A DNA stretch of 64,000 nt, taken from contig NZ_JAHCKK010000003.1 in NCBI RefSeq assembly GCF_026125825.1, positions 62,001-126,000 of the forward strand, written 5' to 3'. The notes beneath the pieces are model-generated. The model did not search any database, was not told where the DNA came from, and worked only from the letters and a program-made list of their open reading frames with translations. Below are positions 17,265 to 25,916 of the stretch, one piece after another. Both the position numbers and the translations under genes were made by a program. The stretch is from Hydrogenophaga sp. (lineage in GTDB: Bacteria; Pseudomonadota; Gammaproteobacteria; Burkholderiales; Burkholderiaceae_C). The first letter of the stretch is position 1. Each line of letters begins with the position of its first letter.

Positions 17265-18041
17265 ATGGGCATTGCCTACGACACCATCGACGCGACCGCC
17301 GTGATCCGGTTCGACCGGCCGGCCAAGCTCAATGCGCTCACCCTGGCGATGTACGACGACCTGGGCCGCGCGTTCGCGCAGGCGGGGCAGGACGATGCGG
17401 TGCGGGTGATCGTGCTCACCGGCGCAGGCGAGCGCGCCTTCTGCGTCGGCGCCGATCTCACCGAATCCATTCCGGCGCTGGCGCGCAACGAGATCGACAT
17501 CTCGGCCTGGGACGCAGCCCACCTCAAGCACGTGCACATCGACAAGCCCATCATCGGTGCCATCAACGGGCTGTGCATGGGCGGCGGCTTCGAGATCATG
17601 CTGGCGACGGACATCCGCATCGCGGCCCACACGGCGCAGTTCAGCCTGCCCGAGGTGTCGCTGGGCATCGTGCCCGCCGGCGGCACGCTGGCCCGGCTCA
17701 CGCGCCAGGTCGGCCACGCGCACGCCATGGAACTGCTGTTGACCGCCGGGCGTTTTTCTGCTGCCGACCTGCTGCGCATGGGTGTGCTCAACCAGGTGGT
17801 CGCGCCCGGTGAACTGATGCCCACCACGCTCGGGCTGGCCGAGCGCATCTCGCGCCTGAGCGCCAGCGCCCTGGCCGTGACCAAGCAGGCCGTGCGCGAA
17901 CTGGCGGACCTGCCCCTGGACAGCGCGTTCCGGCGAGAAGCCGTGCTGGGCCAGGCCGCCTTCACCAGCAGCGACGCCCGGCGGGGGCTGGCCGCCTTCG
18001 CGCGCGGCGAGCGCGTCGACTACCGCACGCCACCACCATGA
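17265..18041 (+). CDS. enoyl-CoA hydratase/isomerase family protein (crotonase)
   Basis: A 258-residue crotonase. The oxyanion-hole segments are CVGADL near residue 60 and INGLCMGGGFE near 100. Both catalytic glutamates of hydratases are present: Glu130 in SLPEVSLG and Glu156 in AMELLLTAG. A true hydration activity is therefore plausible. The ATG at 17265 lies two bases after the CoA-transferase stop. In this context 3-methylglutaconyl-CoA hydratase, which makes HMG-CoA, is the leading guess. Other enoyl-CoA substrates are possible. Confidence 0.88.
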   Translation: MGIAYDTIDATAVIRFDRPAKLNALTLAMYDDLGRAFAQAGQDDAVRVIVLTGAGERAFCVGADLTESIPALARNEIDISAWDAAHLKHVHIDKPIIGAINGLCMGGGFEIMLATDIRIAAHTAQFSLPEVSLGIVPAGGTLARLTRQVGHAHAMELLLTAGRFSAADLLRMGVLNQVVAPGELMPTTLGLAERISRLSASALAVTKQAVRELADLPLDSAFRREAVLGQAAFTSSDARRGLAAFARGERVDYRTPPP

Positions 18042-19060
18042 ACCGTACTTCTTCATCACCCCCCGGCCGCGCCGCCATCGGCTGGCGCCGCCTCCAGCAC
18101 GGGTTCACGCAGGAGCGCATCGTCTTGAGCCTGGCGGTCGCGCTGTTCGCGCTGTTCGCGGCTTTCCTGCCGGGCTTTGCGACGCAGGACAACATCCTCT
18201 CGCTGGTGCGCAGCGTCTCCGTGCTGGGGATCCTGGGGCTGGCCATGGCGCTGGTGGTGATCGGTCGCGGCATCGATCTGTCGCTGGTGGCGACGATGGC
18301 GATCTCGGTCGCCTGGACGCTGGCGCTGGCCGGCAGTGGCATGCCCATGGGCCAGGCCATCGCCTATGGCCTGCTCTTGGCCATCGGTGTCGGCCTCGTC
18401 AACGGGGTGCTGATCGCCTATGCCGACATCCCGGCGCTGTTCTCCACGCTGGCCATGGGAACCTTCATTTATGGCCTGGGGCGGTTGAAGCTGATTCCCT
18501 CCGACGTGGTGCCCGCGCCCGAGGACGTTCTCTGGTTTACGCGGATCGGCCAGGGCGAACTGCTGGGCGTACCGATGCCGGTTTGGCTGTTCCTGGCGGT
18601 GGCACTGGCGGGCCACGTGTTTCTGCGGCACACCCGCGCCGGACGTTTTGTGTACGCCTTGGGTGACAACCACCTGGCTGCGCGCATCACCGGCATTCCC
18701 GTGCGGCCCATGGTGGTGCTGCAGTACGGCGTGGCCTCGCTGATCGGTTGCATCGGCGGGCTGGTCACGGCCGCCTCGGTCTCGGGCATGAACACGCGCA
18801 TCGTCAATTCCACCCTGATCTACGACGTGATCCTGGTGGTCGTGCTGGGTGGCATCGGCTTGAGCGGCGGCAAGGGCGGTGTGCGCAACGTGATCATCGG
18901 CACCCTGCTGATCGGGGTGCTGCTCAACGGCATGACCATCATGAACGTGCAATACACGGTGCAGAACGTCGTGAAGAGTTCGATCCTGCTGGCTGCCCTG
19001 ATCTTTGACAGCCTGCTCAACCCGCGCGACGAGCAGACGGCCCAGCAGGGCGACATCTGA
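18038..19060 (+). CDS. ribose-type ABC transporter permease (RbsC family)
   Basis: A 340-residue inner-membrane permease of the BPD_transp_2 group. It has about nine or ten hydrophobic segments, the element GRGIDLSLVATMAISV near residue 76 and the typical VVVLGGIGLSGGKGGVRNVIIGTLLIG near residue 268. It starts in an ATGA overlap with the crotonase gene. It probably forms a heterodimer with the permease half of the fusion protein encoded two genes downstream, since the operon has two permeases and one RbsA-type ATPase. Confidence 0.9.
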   Translation: MNRTSSSPPGRAAIGWRRLQHGFTQERIVLSLAVALFALFAAFLPGFATQDNILSLVRSVSVLGILGLAMALVVIGRGIDLSLVATMAISVAWTLALAGSGMPMGQAIAYGLLLAIGVGLVNGVLIAYADIPALFSTLAMGTFIYGLGRLKLIPSDVVPAPEDVLWFTRIGQGELLGVPMPVWLFLAVALAGHVFLRHTRAGRFVYALGDNHLAARITGIPVRPMVVLQYGVASLIGCIGGLVTAASVSGMNTRIVNSTLIYDVILVVVLGGIGLSGGKGGVRNVIIGTLLIGVLLNGMTIMNVQYTVQNVVKSSILLAALIFDSLLNPRDEQTAQQGDI

Positions 19061-19103
19061 AGGCTCGCGCGCCGTCCTGTTCCAACCCGAAGGAGACATC
19101 ACC

Positions 19104-20081
19104 ATGAAACGACAGATCACCATCCGCCTGTTGCTTGCCCTGGGGCTCGGTGCCGCAGTGGCCACCGCCGCGTTGGCGCAGGAATCTCCCCTCAAGGGCA
19201 AGACGGTGGCCTTCGTGCCCACCTCGCTCGGCTATGACCTCACCGACGGCTGGAACGCGATGGCGGGCAAACAGCTGCAGGCGCTGGGGGCGAAATGGGT
19301 GGTGCGCGACCCCAACTGGAGCACCGACGCAGGCGCCCAGGCAATCACCTCGCTGATCTCCGAGAAGCCCGATGTGCTGCTGGTGCAGAACCCGGATATC
19401 CAGTCCTATGCCCGCCTGCTCAAGCGCGCGGAGGACGCGGGCATCGCGGTGGTGCAGGTCAACATGCGCTCCGCCGCCAACACCAGCGCCTTCGTGGGGG
19501 CCGACTGGGTCGGTATCGGCGAGGCCATGGCCAACGCTGTGGTCGCCCAGTGCGGCAAGGGCAGCGGCAAATCGGGCAAGGTGAGCATCGTGCAAGGCGT
19601 GCTGACGGCGGCGGCGAGCACGTTCCAGATGAAGGGTGTGCAGAACGTGCTGTCCAAGCACCCCGAGATCAAGGTGGTGTCGAACCAGGCGGCCGACTGG
19701 GATGCGTCCAAGGCGCGGGCGGTCACCGATACCGTGCTGCGCCAGCACGCCGACCTGTGCGGTGTGATTGGCTTCTGGGACGGCCACGACACCGGTACCG
19801 CCGCCGCCATCCGCGAAGCCAAGCGGCAGGGCCAGGTGTTCCTGGTGACCAACGGCGGCGCGGCCATGACGGGTTGCAGCAATGTGGCCAACGGCAACTT
19901 CAGCGCCTACATGACCTACAACGTGAAGCAGCAGTCGGACGACCTCGTCGCCGTCACGCGCGACCTGCTGACCAAGCCGCGGCCTGCCGCAATGGTCTCG
20001 CGCATCACCCCCATCACCGTGATCGACAAGGCTTCGCTGCGCCCCGATTCCTGCTGGAACCTGGCCGACGTCCGAAAGTAA
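19104..20081 (+). CDS. ribose-type ABC transporter substrate-binding protein
   Basis: A 325-residue periplasmic protein of the Peripla_BP_4 (RbsB-like) group. The signal peptide ends near ATAALAQ at residues 20-26. The mature protein begins with LKGKTVAFVPTSLGYDL and has WDGHDTGTAAAIREA near residue 230. The leader AAGGAGACATC before its ATG is identical to the one before the Liv-type binding protein gene. It delivers the ligand to the two RbsC-type permeases. The neighbouring lactonase-like domain suggests a lactone or sugar-like ligand. Confidence 0.9.
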   Translation: MKRQITIRLLLALGLGAAVATAALAQESPLKGKTVAFVPTSLGYDLTDGWNAMAGKQLQALGAKWVVRDPNWSTDAGAQAITSLISEKPDVLLVQNPDIQSYARLLKRAEDAGIAVVQVNMRSAANTSAFVGADWVGIGEAMANAVVAQCGKGSGKSGKVSIVQGVLTAAASTFQMKGVQNVLSKHPEIKVVSNQAADWDASKARAVTDTVLRQHADLCGVIGFWDGHDTGTAAAIREAKRQGQVFLVTNGGAAMTGCSNVANGNFSAYMTYNVKQQSDDLVAVTRDLLTKPRPAAMVSRITPITVIDKASLRPDSCWNLADVRK

Positions 20082-20135
20082 GGGCAGGGGACAGGACGGG
20101 CCGTGTGCCCGGCCTGTTCCGTTGAGCAAGACACG

Positions 20136-22259
20136 ATGAACATTGAAAACACCCTGGCGCGATGGCGCTCCCGGTACGTTCCCGACCACGTGGTCGGGGA
20201 GGTGCTGTCCAAGAACTGGATCGACAACAGCGTCCCTTTCCTCTCGCTGGTGCTGGTGCTGGCCGTGTTCGGCTCGCTGATCCCGAACTTCTTTTCGCTC
20301 GGTAGCCTGGGCGACAGCGCGCGCCAGCTCGGCGAGTTTTCGTTCATCGTCTTCGCCATGATGCTGGTGATGGTGGCCGGTGGCATCGACCTCAGCGTGG
20401 GGTCCAACTTCGCCCTCGGCAACTTCGTCGCGCTGCTGCTCATGAACGTGCACGGCTGGCCGGTGGCGGCGGTGGTGCCGGTGGTGCTGCTGGCCTGTGC
20501 CGCCGTGGGGCTGCTCAACGGGGTGCTGATCGGCTACCTGAGGCTGCGCGCCTTCCTCACCACGCTGGTGACGCTCATCATCGTGCGCGCCGTGGTTGAC
20601 ATGCTGCTGCTGGCCTACGCGGTCGACATCGCGACGAACATCCCGGCGTCGAGCGTCTGGGACTTCCTGGGCGGGGGCTCGCTCTGGGGTTTTCCGCTGA
20701 GCTTCTGTCTGGCCGCGCTCTTTGCGCTGGGCGCCCACCTCTTCCTCAGCCGCACGCGGCCGGGCTGGCACATCATGGCCATCGGCGGGTCGCGCAAATC
20801 GGCCTACAACGTGGGCATTCCGGTGCGGCGCGCGGTCTGCCTGACCTATGTGGCCTCGGGTGCCCTGTGTGGCGTGGCCGGCCTGCTGTATGCCGCGCGC
20901 CTGTCCAGCGCGGGATCGGACACCGGCGTCGGCCTGGAAATCATGGCGCTGACGGCTGCCGTGGTGGGCGGCAACAGCCTGGGCGGTGGGCGTGGCTCGG
21001 TCATGAAAGCGCTGATGGGCGCGGTGATCGTGCTGGTGATCACCAACGGCCTGGTGCGCATCGGCTTCCAGAGCGGCGCCGGTTCGCTGGCCCTGGGCCT
21101 GATCCTGCTGGCGGCGATCTTCATCGACGTACGCTGGCTGAAGAACCGCCACAAGCTGCTGGCGAAGGTGTACGTGTCGCCGGCCTATCTGGACCTGCCT
21201 GCCGCCCCCGCCACCAATGCCGGCAGCGCCACGCCGTTCGCCGTCAACGACCGGCTCAAGGACGTGGAGCTGATCGGCCTGGGGCAGGTGGAGGGGCCCG
21301 AGGACGTGATCTTCGACCGGGATGGCCACCTCTACACCGGCACGCGGCACGGCGACATCGTGCGCTTCCTCGGCCCGGACCACCAGCAGATGGAGCTGTT
21401 CGCCCACGTCGGCGGCCACCCGCTGGGGCTGGCCTTCGACCGCGATGGCAATCTGCTGGTCTGCATTGCCGGCATGGGGCTCTACAGCGTCAGCCCGCAG
21501 CGCGAGGTGCGCAAGCTCACCGACGAGACCCAGCGCTCGGCGTGGTCGGTGATCGACGACTCCCGGCTGAAGCTCGCGGACGACCTCGACATCGCGCCCG
21601 ACGGACGCGTGTTCTTCAGCGAAGCCACGGTGCGCTATGAGATGCACAACTGGGCCTACGACGCGCTGGAGAGCCGCGGCAACGGCCGCATCATCTGCTA
21701 CGACCCGCGCACCGACCGCACGCGCACCGTGATCCGCAACCTCATCTTCCCCAATGGCGTGTGCATGGCGCACGATGGCGAGTCGTTCTTCTTCGCCGAA
21801 ACCTGGGCCTGCCGCATCAATCGCCACTGGTTCAGCGGCCCGCGCGCGGGTACCACGGAATGCGTGATCGGCAACTTGCCCGGGTACCCCGACAACATCA
21901 ACCGCGCCTCGGACGGACACTACTGGGTCGCCCTGGTCGGCATGCGCACGCCGTCGATGGACCTCGCGCTGCGCATGCCCGGTTTTCGGCGCCGCATGGC
22001 GCGCCGCGTATCACCTCAGGAGTTGATCTTCCCCAACATCAACACCGGCTGCGTACTCAAATTCAGCCAACAGGGCGAGGTGCTCGAGTCGCTGTGGGAC
22101 CTGGGGGGCAAGAACCATCCCATGATCACCTCGATGCGCGAGCACAAGGGGTACCTGTACCTGGGCGGCCTGCTCAACAACCGGATCGGCAAGTACCGCG
22201 TGACTGGCGCGGACCCGACATGGACCGCCGAGCGAAGTTACTGGGGGGATCGGCCATGA
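20136..22259 (+). CDS. fusion of ribose-type ABC permease and SMP-30/paraoxonase-like lactonase domain
   Basis: A 707-residue fusion. Residues about 30-335 are an RbsC-type permease (AGGIDLSVGS near 81-90, VVGGNSLGGGRGS at 276-288). After a linker of about 40 residues, residues 381-690 form a beta-propeller of the strictosidine-synthase/SMP-30 class. Likely metal ligands are Glu386 (EGPED), Asp483 region (ADDLD), Asn540 (FPNG) and Asp586-Asn587 (GYPDNI), which match the paraoxonase pattern by eye. RbsC proteins end in the cytoplasm, so the propeller should be cytoplasmic. It may open a lactone as it enters. No frameshift or stop separates the halves, so the fusion looks real. Confidence 0.88.
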   Translation: MNIENTLARWRSRYVPDHVVGEVLSKNWIDNSVPFLSLVLVLAVFGSLIPNFFSLGSLGDSARQLGEFSFIVFAMMLVMVAGGIDLSVGSNFALGNFVALLLMNVHGWPVAAVVPVVLLACAAVGLLNGVLIGYLRLRAFLTTLVTLIIVRAVVDMLLLAYAVDIATNIPASSVWDFLGGGSLWGFPLSFCLAALFALGAHLFLSRTRPGWHIMAIGGSRKSAYNVGIPVRRAVCLTYVASGALCGVAGLLYAARLSSAGSDTGVGLEIMALTAAVVGGNSLGGGRGSVMKALMGAVIVLVITNGLVRIGFQSGAGSLALGLILLAAIFIDVRWLKNRHKLLAKVYVSPAYLDLPAAPATNAGSATPFAVNDRLKDVELIGLGQVEGPEDVIFDRDGHLYTGTRHGDIVRFLGPDHQQMELFAHVGGHPLGLAFDRDGNLLVCIAGMGLYSVSPQREVRKLTDETQRSAWSVIDDSRLKLADDLDIAPDGRVFFSEATVRYEMHNWAYDALESRGNGRIICYDPRTDRTRTVIRNLIFPNGVCMAHDGESFFFAETWACRINRHWFSGPRAGTTECVIGNLPGYPDNINRASDGHYWVALVGMRTPSMDLALRMPGFRRRMARRVSPQELIFPNINTGCVLKFSQQGEVLESLWDLGGKNHPMITSMREHKGYLYLGGLLNNRIGKYRVTGADPTWTAERSYWGDRP

Positions 22260-23353
22260 TGGCGCGCGTGATGGATCGACTGGTATCGCTGGGCGATGCG
22301 CTGTTGGGGCGCGGGGAACACGCGGTGACGGTGCCTCCCATGGACGGTGCCCTGCAGCCCAATCAGGCGCTGGAGGCCGCGCGCAGCGCACAGGCCGTGG
22401 CCGCGCCCGACAACCTCGTGCGGTGGAACGGACATCTCTGCCACAGCAGCGGCGACGCGCTCTACCGCGTGGAGGCCGGGGGTGGCGTAGGTGTGCGGCT
22501 GAAGTCGTTTGGGGTCGAGATCACCTGCCTGGCGGCGCTGGACAGCGCCACTTTGGTGGTCGGCCTGGACGACGGCCGCCTGCTGCTCGAAGGAGGTCCC
22601 TCCACCGGCCGCGAGATCGGCCAGCTGGGGGATTACCGGGCTGCCTGCCCGACGGCGGTGCTGGCGCTGGACGAACACCGCCTGGTGGTGGCCGAAGGCT
22701 CTGCTCGCCAGCGCTGCAGCGCCTGGCGGCGCGACCTGATGGCGGGCGAGAAGAGCGGTGCGGTCTGGCTGCTGGACCTGCGGCAGGCGAGCGCGCGCTG
22801 CCTCGCCCGTGGCCTGGCCTTTCCGAATGGCCTGGCACGCACCGCCGATGGCGGTGTCGCCGTCAGTGAGAGCTGGCGCCACCGGCTCCTGAGGCTGCCG
22901 CTGGACGGCGGCTCGTCCACGGTGCTGCTGGCCGACCTGCCGGGCTATCCGGGCCGCCTGAGCCCGGCCGCAGACGGTGGCCACTGGCTGTGCCTGTTTG
23001 CACCGCGCAGCCAGCTGGTGGAGTTTGTGCTGCGCGAGCCGAAGTTCCTGCACCGCATGATGGCCGAGGTGCCCGAGGGTTTCTGGGTGGCGCCTGCGCT
23101 CTCCTCCGGGCGCGATTTCAGGGAGCCGCTGCAGGGCGGATCGATCAAGTCGATGGGCATCCTCAAGCCGTGGGCGCCCACCCGTTCGTACGGGCTGGTG
23201 GTGCGGCTGGACGCTGGCTTCGCGCCGGTGTCGAGTCTGCACAGCCGGGCCGATGGGCGGCGGCACGGCATCACGAGCGCGATGGAATGGCGCGGCGAAC
23301 TCTGGCTGGCCAGTCGCGGGGGCGATGAGCTCGTGGCGGCACCGCTGGCCTGA
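22256..23353 (+). CDS. SMP-30/strictosidine-synthase-like beta-propeller protein, metal site apparently lost
   Basis: A 365-residue protein without signal peptide or membrane segment, similar in layout to the propeller of the preceding fusion. It keeps FPNG (189-192) and the GYP turn, but the Asp-Asn pair that should follow is Gly233-Arg234, and the early EGP element is replaced by AAPDN. The catalytic metal site therefore looks broken. It starts in an ATGA overlap with the fusion gene. It could be a regulatory or structural partner of the fused lactonase, or an enzyme using other residues. Duplication followed by loss of catalysis is the simplest view. Confidence 0.75.
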   Translation: MMARVMDRLVSLGDALLGRGEHAVTVPPMDGALQPNQALEAARSAQAVAAPDNLVRWNGHLCHSSGDALYRVEAGGGVGVRLKSFGVEITCLAALDSATLVVGLDDGRLLLEGGPSTGREIGQLGDYRAACPTAVLALDEHRLVVAEGSARQRCSAWRRDLMAGEKSGAVWLLDLRQASARCLARGLAFPNGLARTADGGVAVSESWRHRLLRLPLDGGSSTVLLADLPGYPGRLSPAADGGHWLCLFAPRSQLVEFVLREPKFLHRMMAEVPEGFWVAPALSSGRDFREPLQGGSIKSMGILKPWAPTRSYGLVVRLDAGFAPVSSLHSRADGRRHGITSAMEWRGELWLASRGGDELVAAPLA

Positions 23354-23372
23354 CACCCAAGGGACATTGCAA

Positions 23373-24872
23373 ATGAGCATTCTTCTGGAGTTGCGCGGCC
23401 TGTCGAAAGACTACCGAGGCGCTTTTGCGGTCAGGGACATTCACTTCACCCTGCGCAAGGGCGAGGTGCATGCCTTGCTCGGCGAGAACGGGGCCGGCAA
23501 GTCGACCCTCACCAAGATGATGGCCGGGGCCGTGCGGCCCTCCAGCGGGCAGATCCTGCTCGAGGGCGAGCCGGTGCTGTTCGAGACGCCGAATGCCGCG
23601 CTGCGCAGCGGCATCGCCATGGTGTATCAAGAGACCAGCTTGGTGCCGTCCCTGACCGTCGCGCAGAACCTCTACTTGGGTGACGAACCCTTCTTCAACC
23701 GGCTGCGTGGCCTCTACATCGCCGCGCAGCAGTTCCTGCAGACCCTCAACTTCAACGTGGACCCGACCAAACTGGTTTCGCAGCTCGGCGCGGCGCAGCG
23801 CCAGATGGTGGAGATCGCGCGGGCGGTGCACCACAAGGCCCGGCTGATCATCTTCGACGAACCCACGGCCACGCTCACGCCGGAAGAGAAACACCACTTC
23901 TTCGGCCTGGTGGAGCGCCTCAAGCGAGATGGCGTGTCCATCATCTTCATCTCGCACGCGCTGGAAGAGGCCCTGGCCATTGCTGACCGCATCACCGTCC
24001 TGCGCGACGGCGAGCGCGTGCTCACCGAAGACGCCGCCCGGCTGGACCGCGACAAGATCGTCAAGGCCATGGTGGGGCGCGATCTCTCGGACAGCCTGTA
24101 TGGCAGCAAGGGCCGCGGTCGCCCCTGTCGCCCGCGCGGTCGCAAGGTGCTCAGCGTCAAGAACCTGTCGATGGGCAACATCGTCAAGAACAACGCCTTC
24201 TCGCTTTATGAAGGGCAGATCACCGGCTTCTTCGGCCTCATCGGCTCGGGCCGCACAGAGACCGCGAAGATCATCGCTGGCGTGGTGAAGCGCGATTTCC
24301 TGCACGGTGGCGAGATCCTGCTTGATGACCGACCGGTGCGCTACCGCACCCCGCGCCCTGCCGTGAAGGACGGCATCGTCTACGTGACCGAGGACCGCAA
24401 GCTCGAGGGCTTCTTCGAGACGATGTCCATCGCCGAGAACATCCACGCTGGCCAGCTCGCAGCCCCCTCCGGCGGGAGCGCGCTGGTCAGCTACGGGGAG
24501 ATGGCCCAGCTGGCCCAGCAATGGCGCGAATCGCTCAACATCCGCGCCATCAGCGGCGACGCGAAGGTGATCGAGCTCTCCGGCGGCAACCAGCAGAAGG
24601 TGGTGATCGCCAAATCGCTGGTGCAAAGGCCCCGCCTGGTCATCTTCGACGAGCCTACCCGGGGCGTGGACGTGGGTGCGATCGCGGAGATCCACCAACT
24701 GATCCACCGCCTGGCCGACGACGGCCTGGCCGTCATGGTGATCTCCTCCTACCTGCCCGAGATCCTGGCGCTGTCCGATCGCATCCTGGTGATGCGCCAG
24801 GGGCGTGTGGTCGAGGAGTTCACGCCCGGGAGCGCGCTGGAAGAAAAGATCATGTACGCGGCCGTGCACTGA
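23373..24872 (+). CDS. ribose-type ABC transporter ATP-binding protein, RbsA-like (two NBDs)
   Basis: A 499-residue protein with two nucleotide-binding domains. The first has Walker A GENGAGKST (near residue 38), signature-region LGAAQRQMVEIARA and Walker B LIIFDEPTATLT. The second has the degenerate Walker A GLIGSGRTE normal for RbsA-type proteins, a full signature ELSGGNQQKV and Walker B VIFDEPTRGVD. It energises the RbsC-type permease pair. It lies 19 bases after the propeller gene and its stop touches the next frame. Confidence 0.93.
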   Translation: MSILLELRGLSKDYRGAFAVRDIHFTLRKGEVHALLGENGAGKSTLTKMMAGAVRPSSGQILLEGEPVLFETPNAALRSGIAMVYQETSLVPSLTVAQNLYLGDEPFFNRLRGLYIAAQQFLQTLNFNVDPTKLVSQLGAAQRQMVEIARAVHHKARLIIFDEPTATLTPEEKHHFFGLVERLKRDGVSIIFISHALEEALAIADRITVLRDGERVLTEDAARLDRDKIVKAMVGRDLSDSLYGSKGRGRPCRPRGRKVLSVKNLSMGNIVKNNAFSLYEGQITGFFGLIGSGRTETAKIIAGVVKRDFLHGGEILLDDRPVRYRTPRPAVKDGIVYVTEDRKLEGFFETMSIAENIHAGQLAAPSGGSALVSYGEMAQLAQQWRESLNIRAISGDAKVIELSGGNQQKVVIAKSLVQRPRLVIFDEPTRGVDVGAIAEIHQLIHRLADDGLAVMVISSYLPEILALSDRILVMRQGRVVEEFTPGSALEEKIMYAAVH

Positions 24873-24898
24873 TGCGGCCAAGCGCAGGAGAACAGACC

Positions 24899-25804
24899 GT
24901 GCAAGGTTTCGTGAGGATCGTGGAGGTCGGGCCGCGCGACGGCTTGCAGAACGAGCGCCAGCCCATCGACGTGGACACCCGCGTGGCGCTGATCGAGCGA
25001 CTGGTGGATGCCGGGCTGCAGCACATCGAGGCGGCCTCCTTCGTCTCGCCCCGTTGGGTACCTCAGATGGCGGGGAGTGCCGAGGTGATGGCCCGCCTGC
25101 CGCCGCTGCCCGGCGTGCGCTACAGCGCCCTCACGCCCAACCTGCGGGGCCTGGAGGCGGCTCTGGCGAGCGGCTGCCAGGACGTGGCCGTCTTCGGCGC
25201 TGCTTCCGAAAGCTTCTCGCAGAAAAACATCAACTGCTCCATTCGCGACAGCCTGGAGCGTTTCCGCTCGGTGGTCGAGACGGCGCGCGGCCACGGGGTG
25301 CGGGTACGGGGCTACGTGTCCTGCGTGGTGGGCTGCCCCTACGAAGGGCCGATTGCGCCTGCGAAGGTCGCCGAGGTGTGCCTGCAGCTGCAGGAGATGG
25401 GATGCCAGGAAATATCGCTCGGCGACACGATCGGCGTGGGCACGCCTGCCTCGGTGACCGCCATGCTCGAGGCGTGCCTGCGTCACCTGCCGGCCGCGCA
25501 GCTGGCCGGCCATTTCCACGACACCTACGGCATGGCGGTGGCCAATGTGGCAGCGTCCCTGGCGATGGGACTGCGCACCTTCGACAGCTCCGTTTCGGGG
25601 CTGGGCGGCTGCCCCTATGCTGCGGGCGCCTCCGGCAATGTGGCGACTGAGGACCTGGTGTACCTGCTGCACGGCCAGGGACTGCGCACCGGTATCGACC
25701 TGGACCGGCTGGTGGCCATCTCGGGTTGGATCTCCATGCTGCTCCAGCGCTCGCCCGCCTCCAAAGTCACGCGTGCGCTTCTGGCCCGCAGCTTGCCGAA
25801 CTGA
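24899..25804 (+). CDS. mvaB: hydroxymethylglutaryl-CoA lyase
   Basis: A 301-residue TIM-barrel enzyme of the HMGL-like family that splits HMG-CoA into acetoacetate and acetyl-CoA. The start motif VEVGPRDGLQNE carries the catalytic Arg and a metal-binding Asp. HFHDTYG gives the metal-binding His pair, and GLGGCPYAAGASGN carries the active-site Cys typical of HMG-CoA lyases. The GTG at 24899 is chosen because AGGAG stands eight bases upstream; an ATG at 24872, overlapping the previous stop, would add nine residues but has no ribosome site. It is the last gene of the island and pairs with mvaA. Confidence 0.93.
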   Translation: MQGFVRIVEVGPRDGLQNERQPIDVDTRVALIERLVDAGLQHIEAASFVSPRWVPQMAGSAEVMARLPPLPGVRYSALTPNLRGLEAALASGCQDVAVFGAASESFSQKNINCSIRDSLERFRSVVETARGHGVRVRGYVSCVVGCPYEGPIAPAKVAEVCLQLQEMGCQEISLGDTIGVGTPASVTAMLEACLRHLPAAQLAGHFHDTYGMAVANVAASLAMGLRTFDSSVSGLGGCPYAAGASGNVATEDLVYLLHGQGLRTGIDLDRLVAISGWISMLLQRSPASKVTRALLARSLPN

Positions 25805-25916
25805 TCTGCCTTCGGCGGGGTGGGCTAGGAAATCGTCCTGAAAACTGGGGACAAGCGCATTTCGTCCTTGCGTGAAAATATTCTGTCCCATCTTTGTCAG
25901 CCGTCAACGATTCCCC

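Noticed and set aside
19017-21920. A 967-codon minus-strand frame antisense to the ribose-type transporter genes
   Set aside because: It has no domain, and the plus-strand genes in the same place have complete motifs, signal peptides and ribosome sites.
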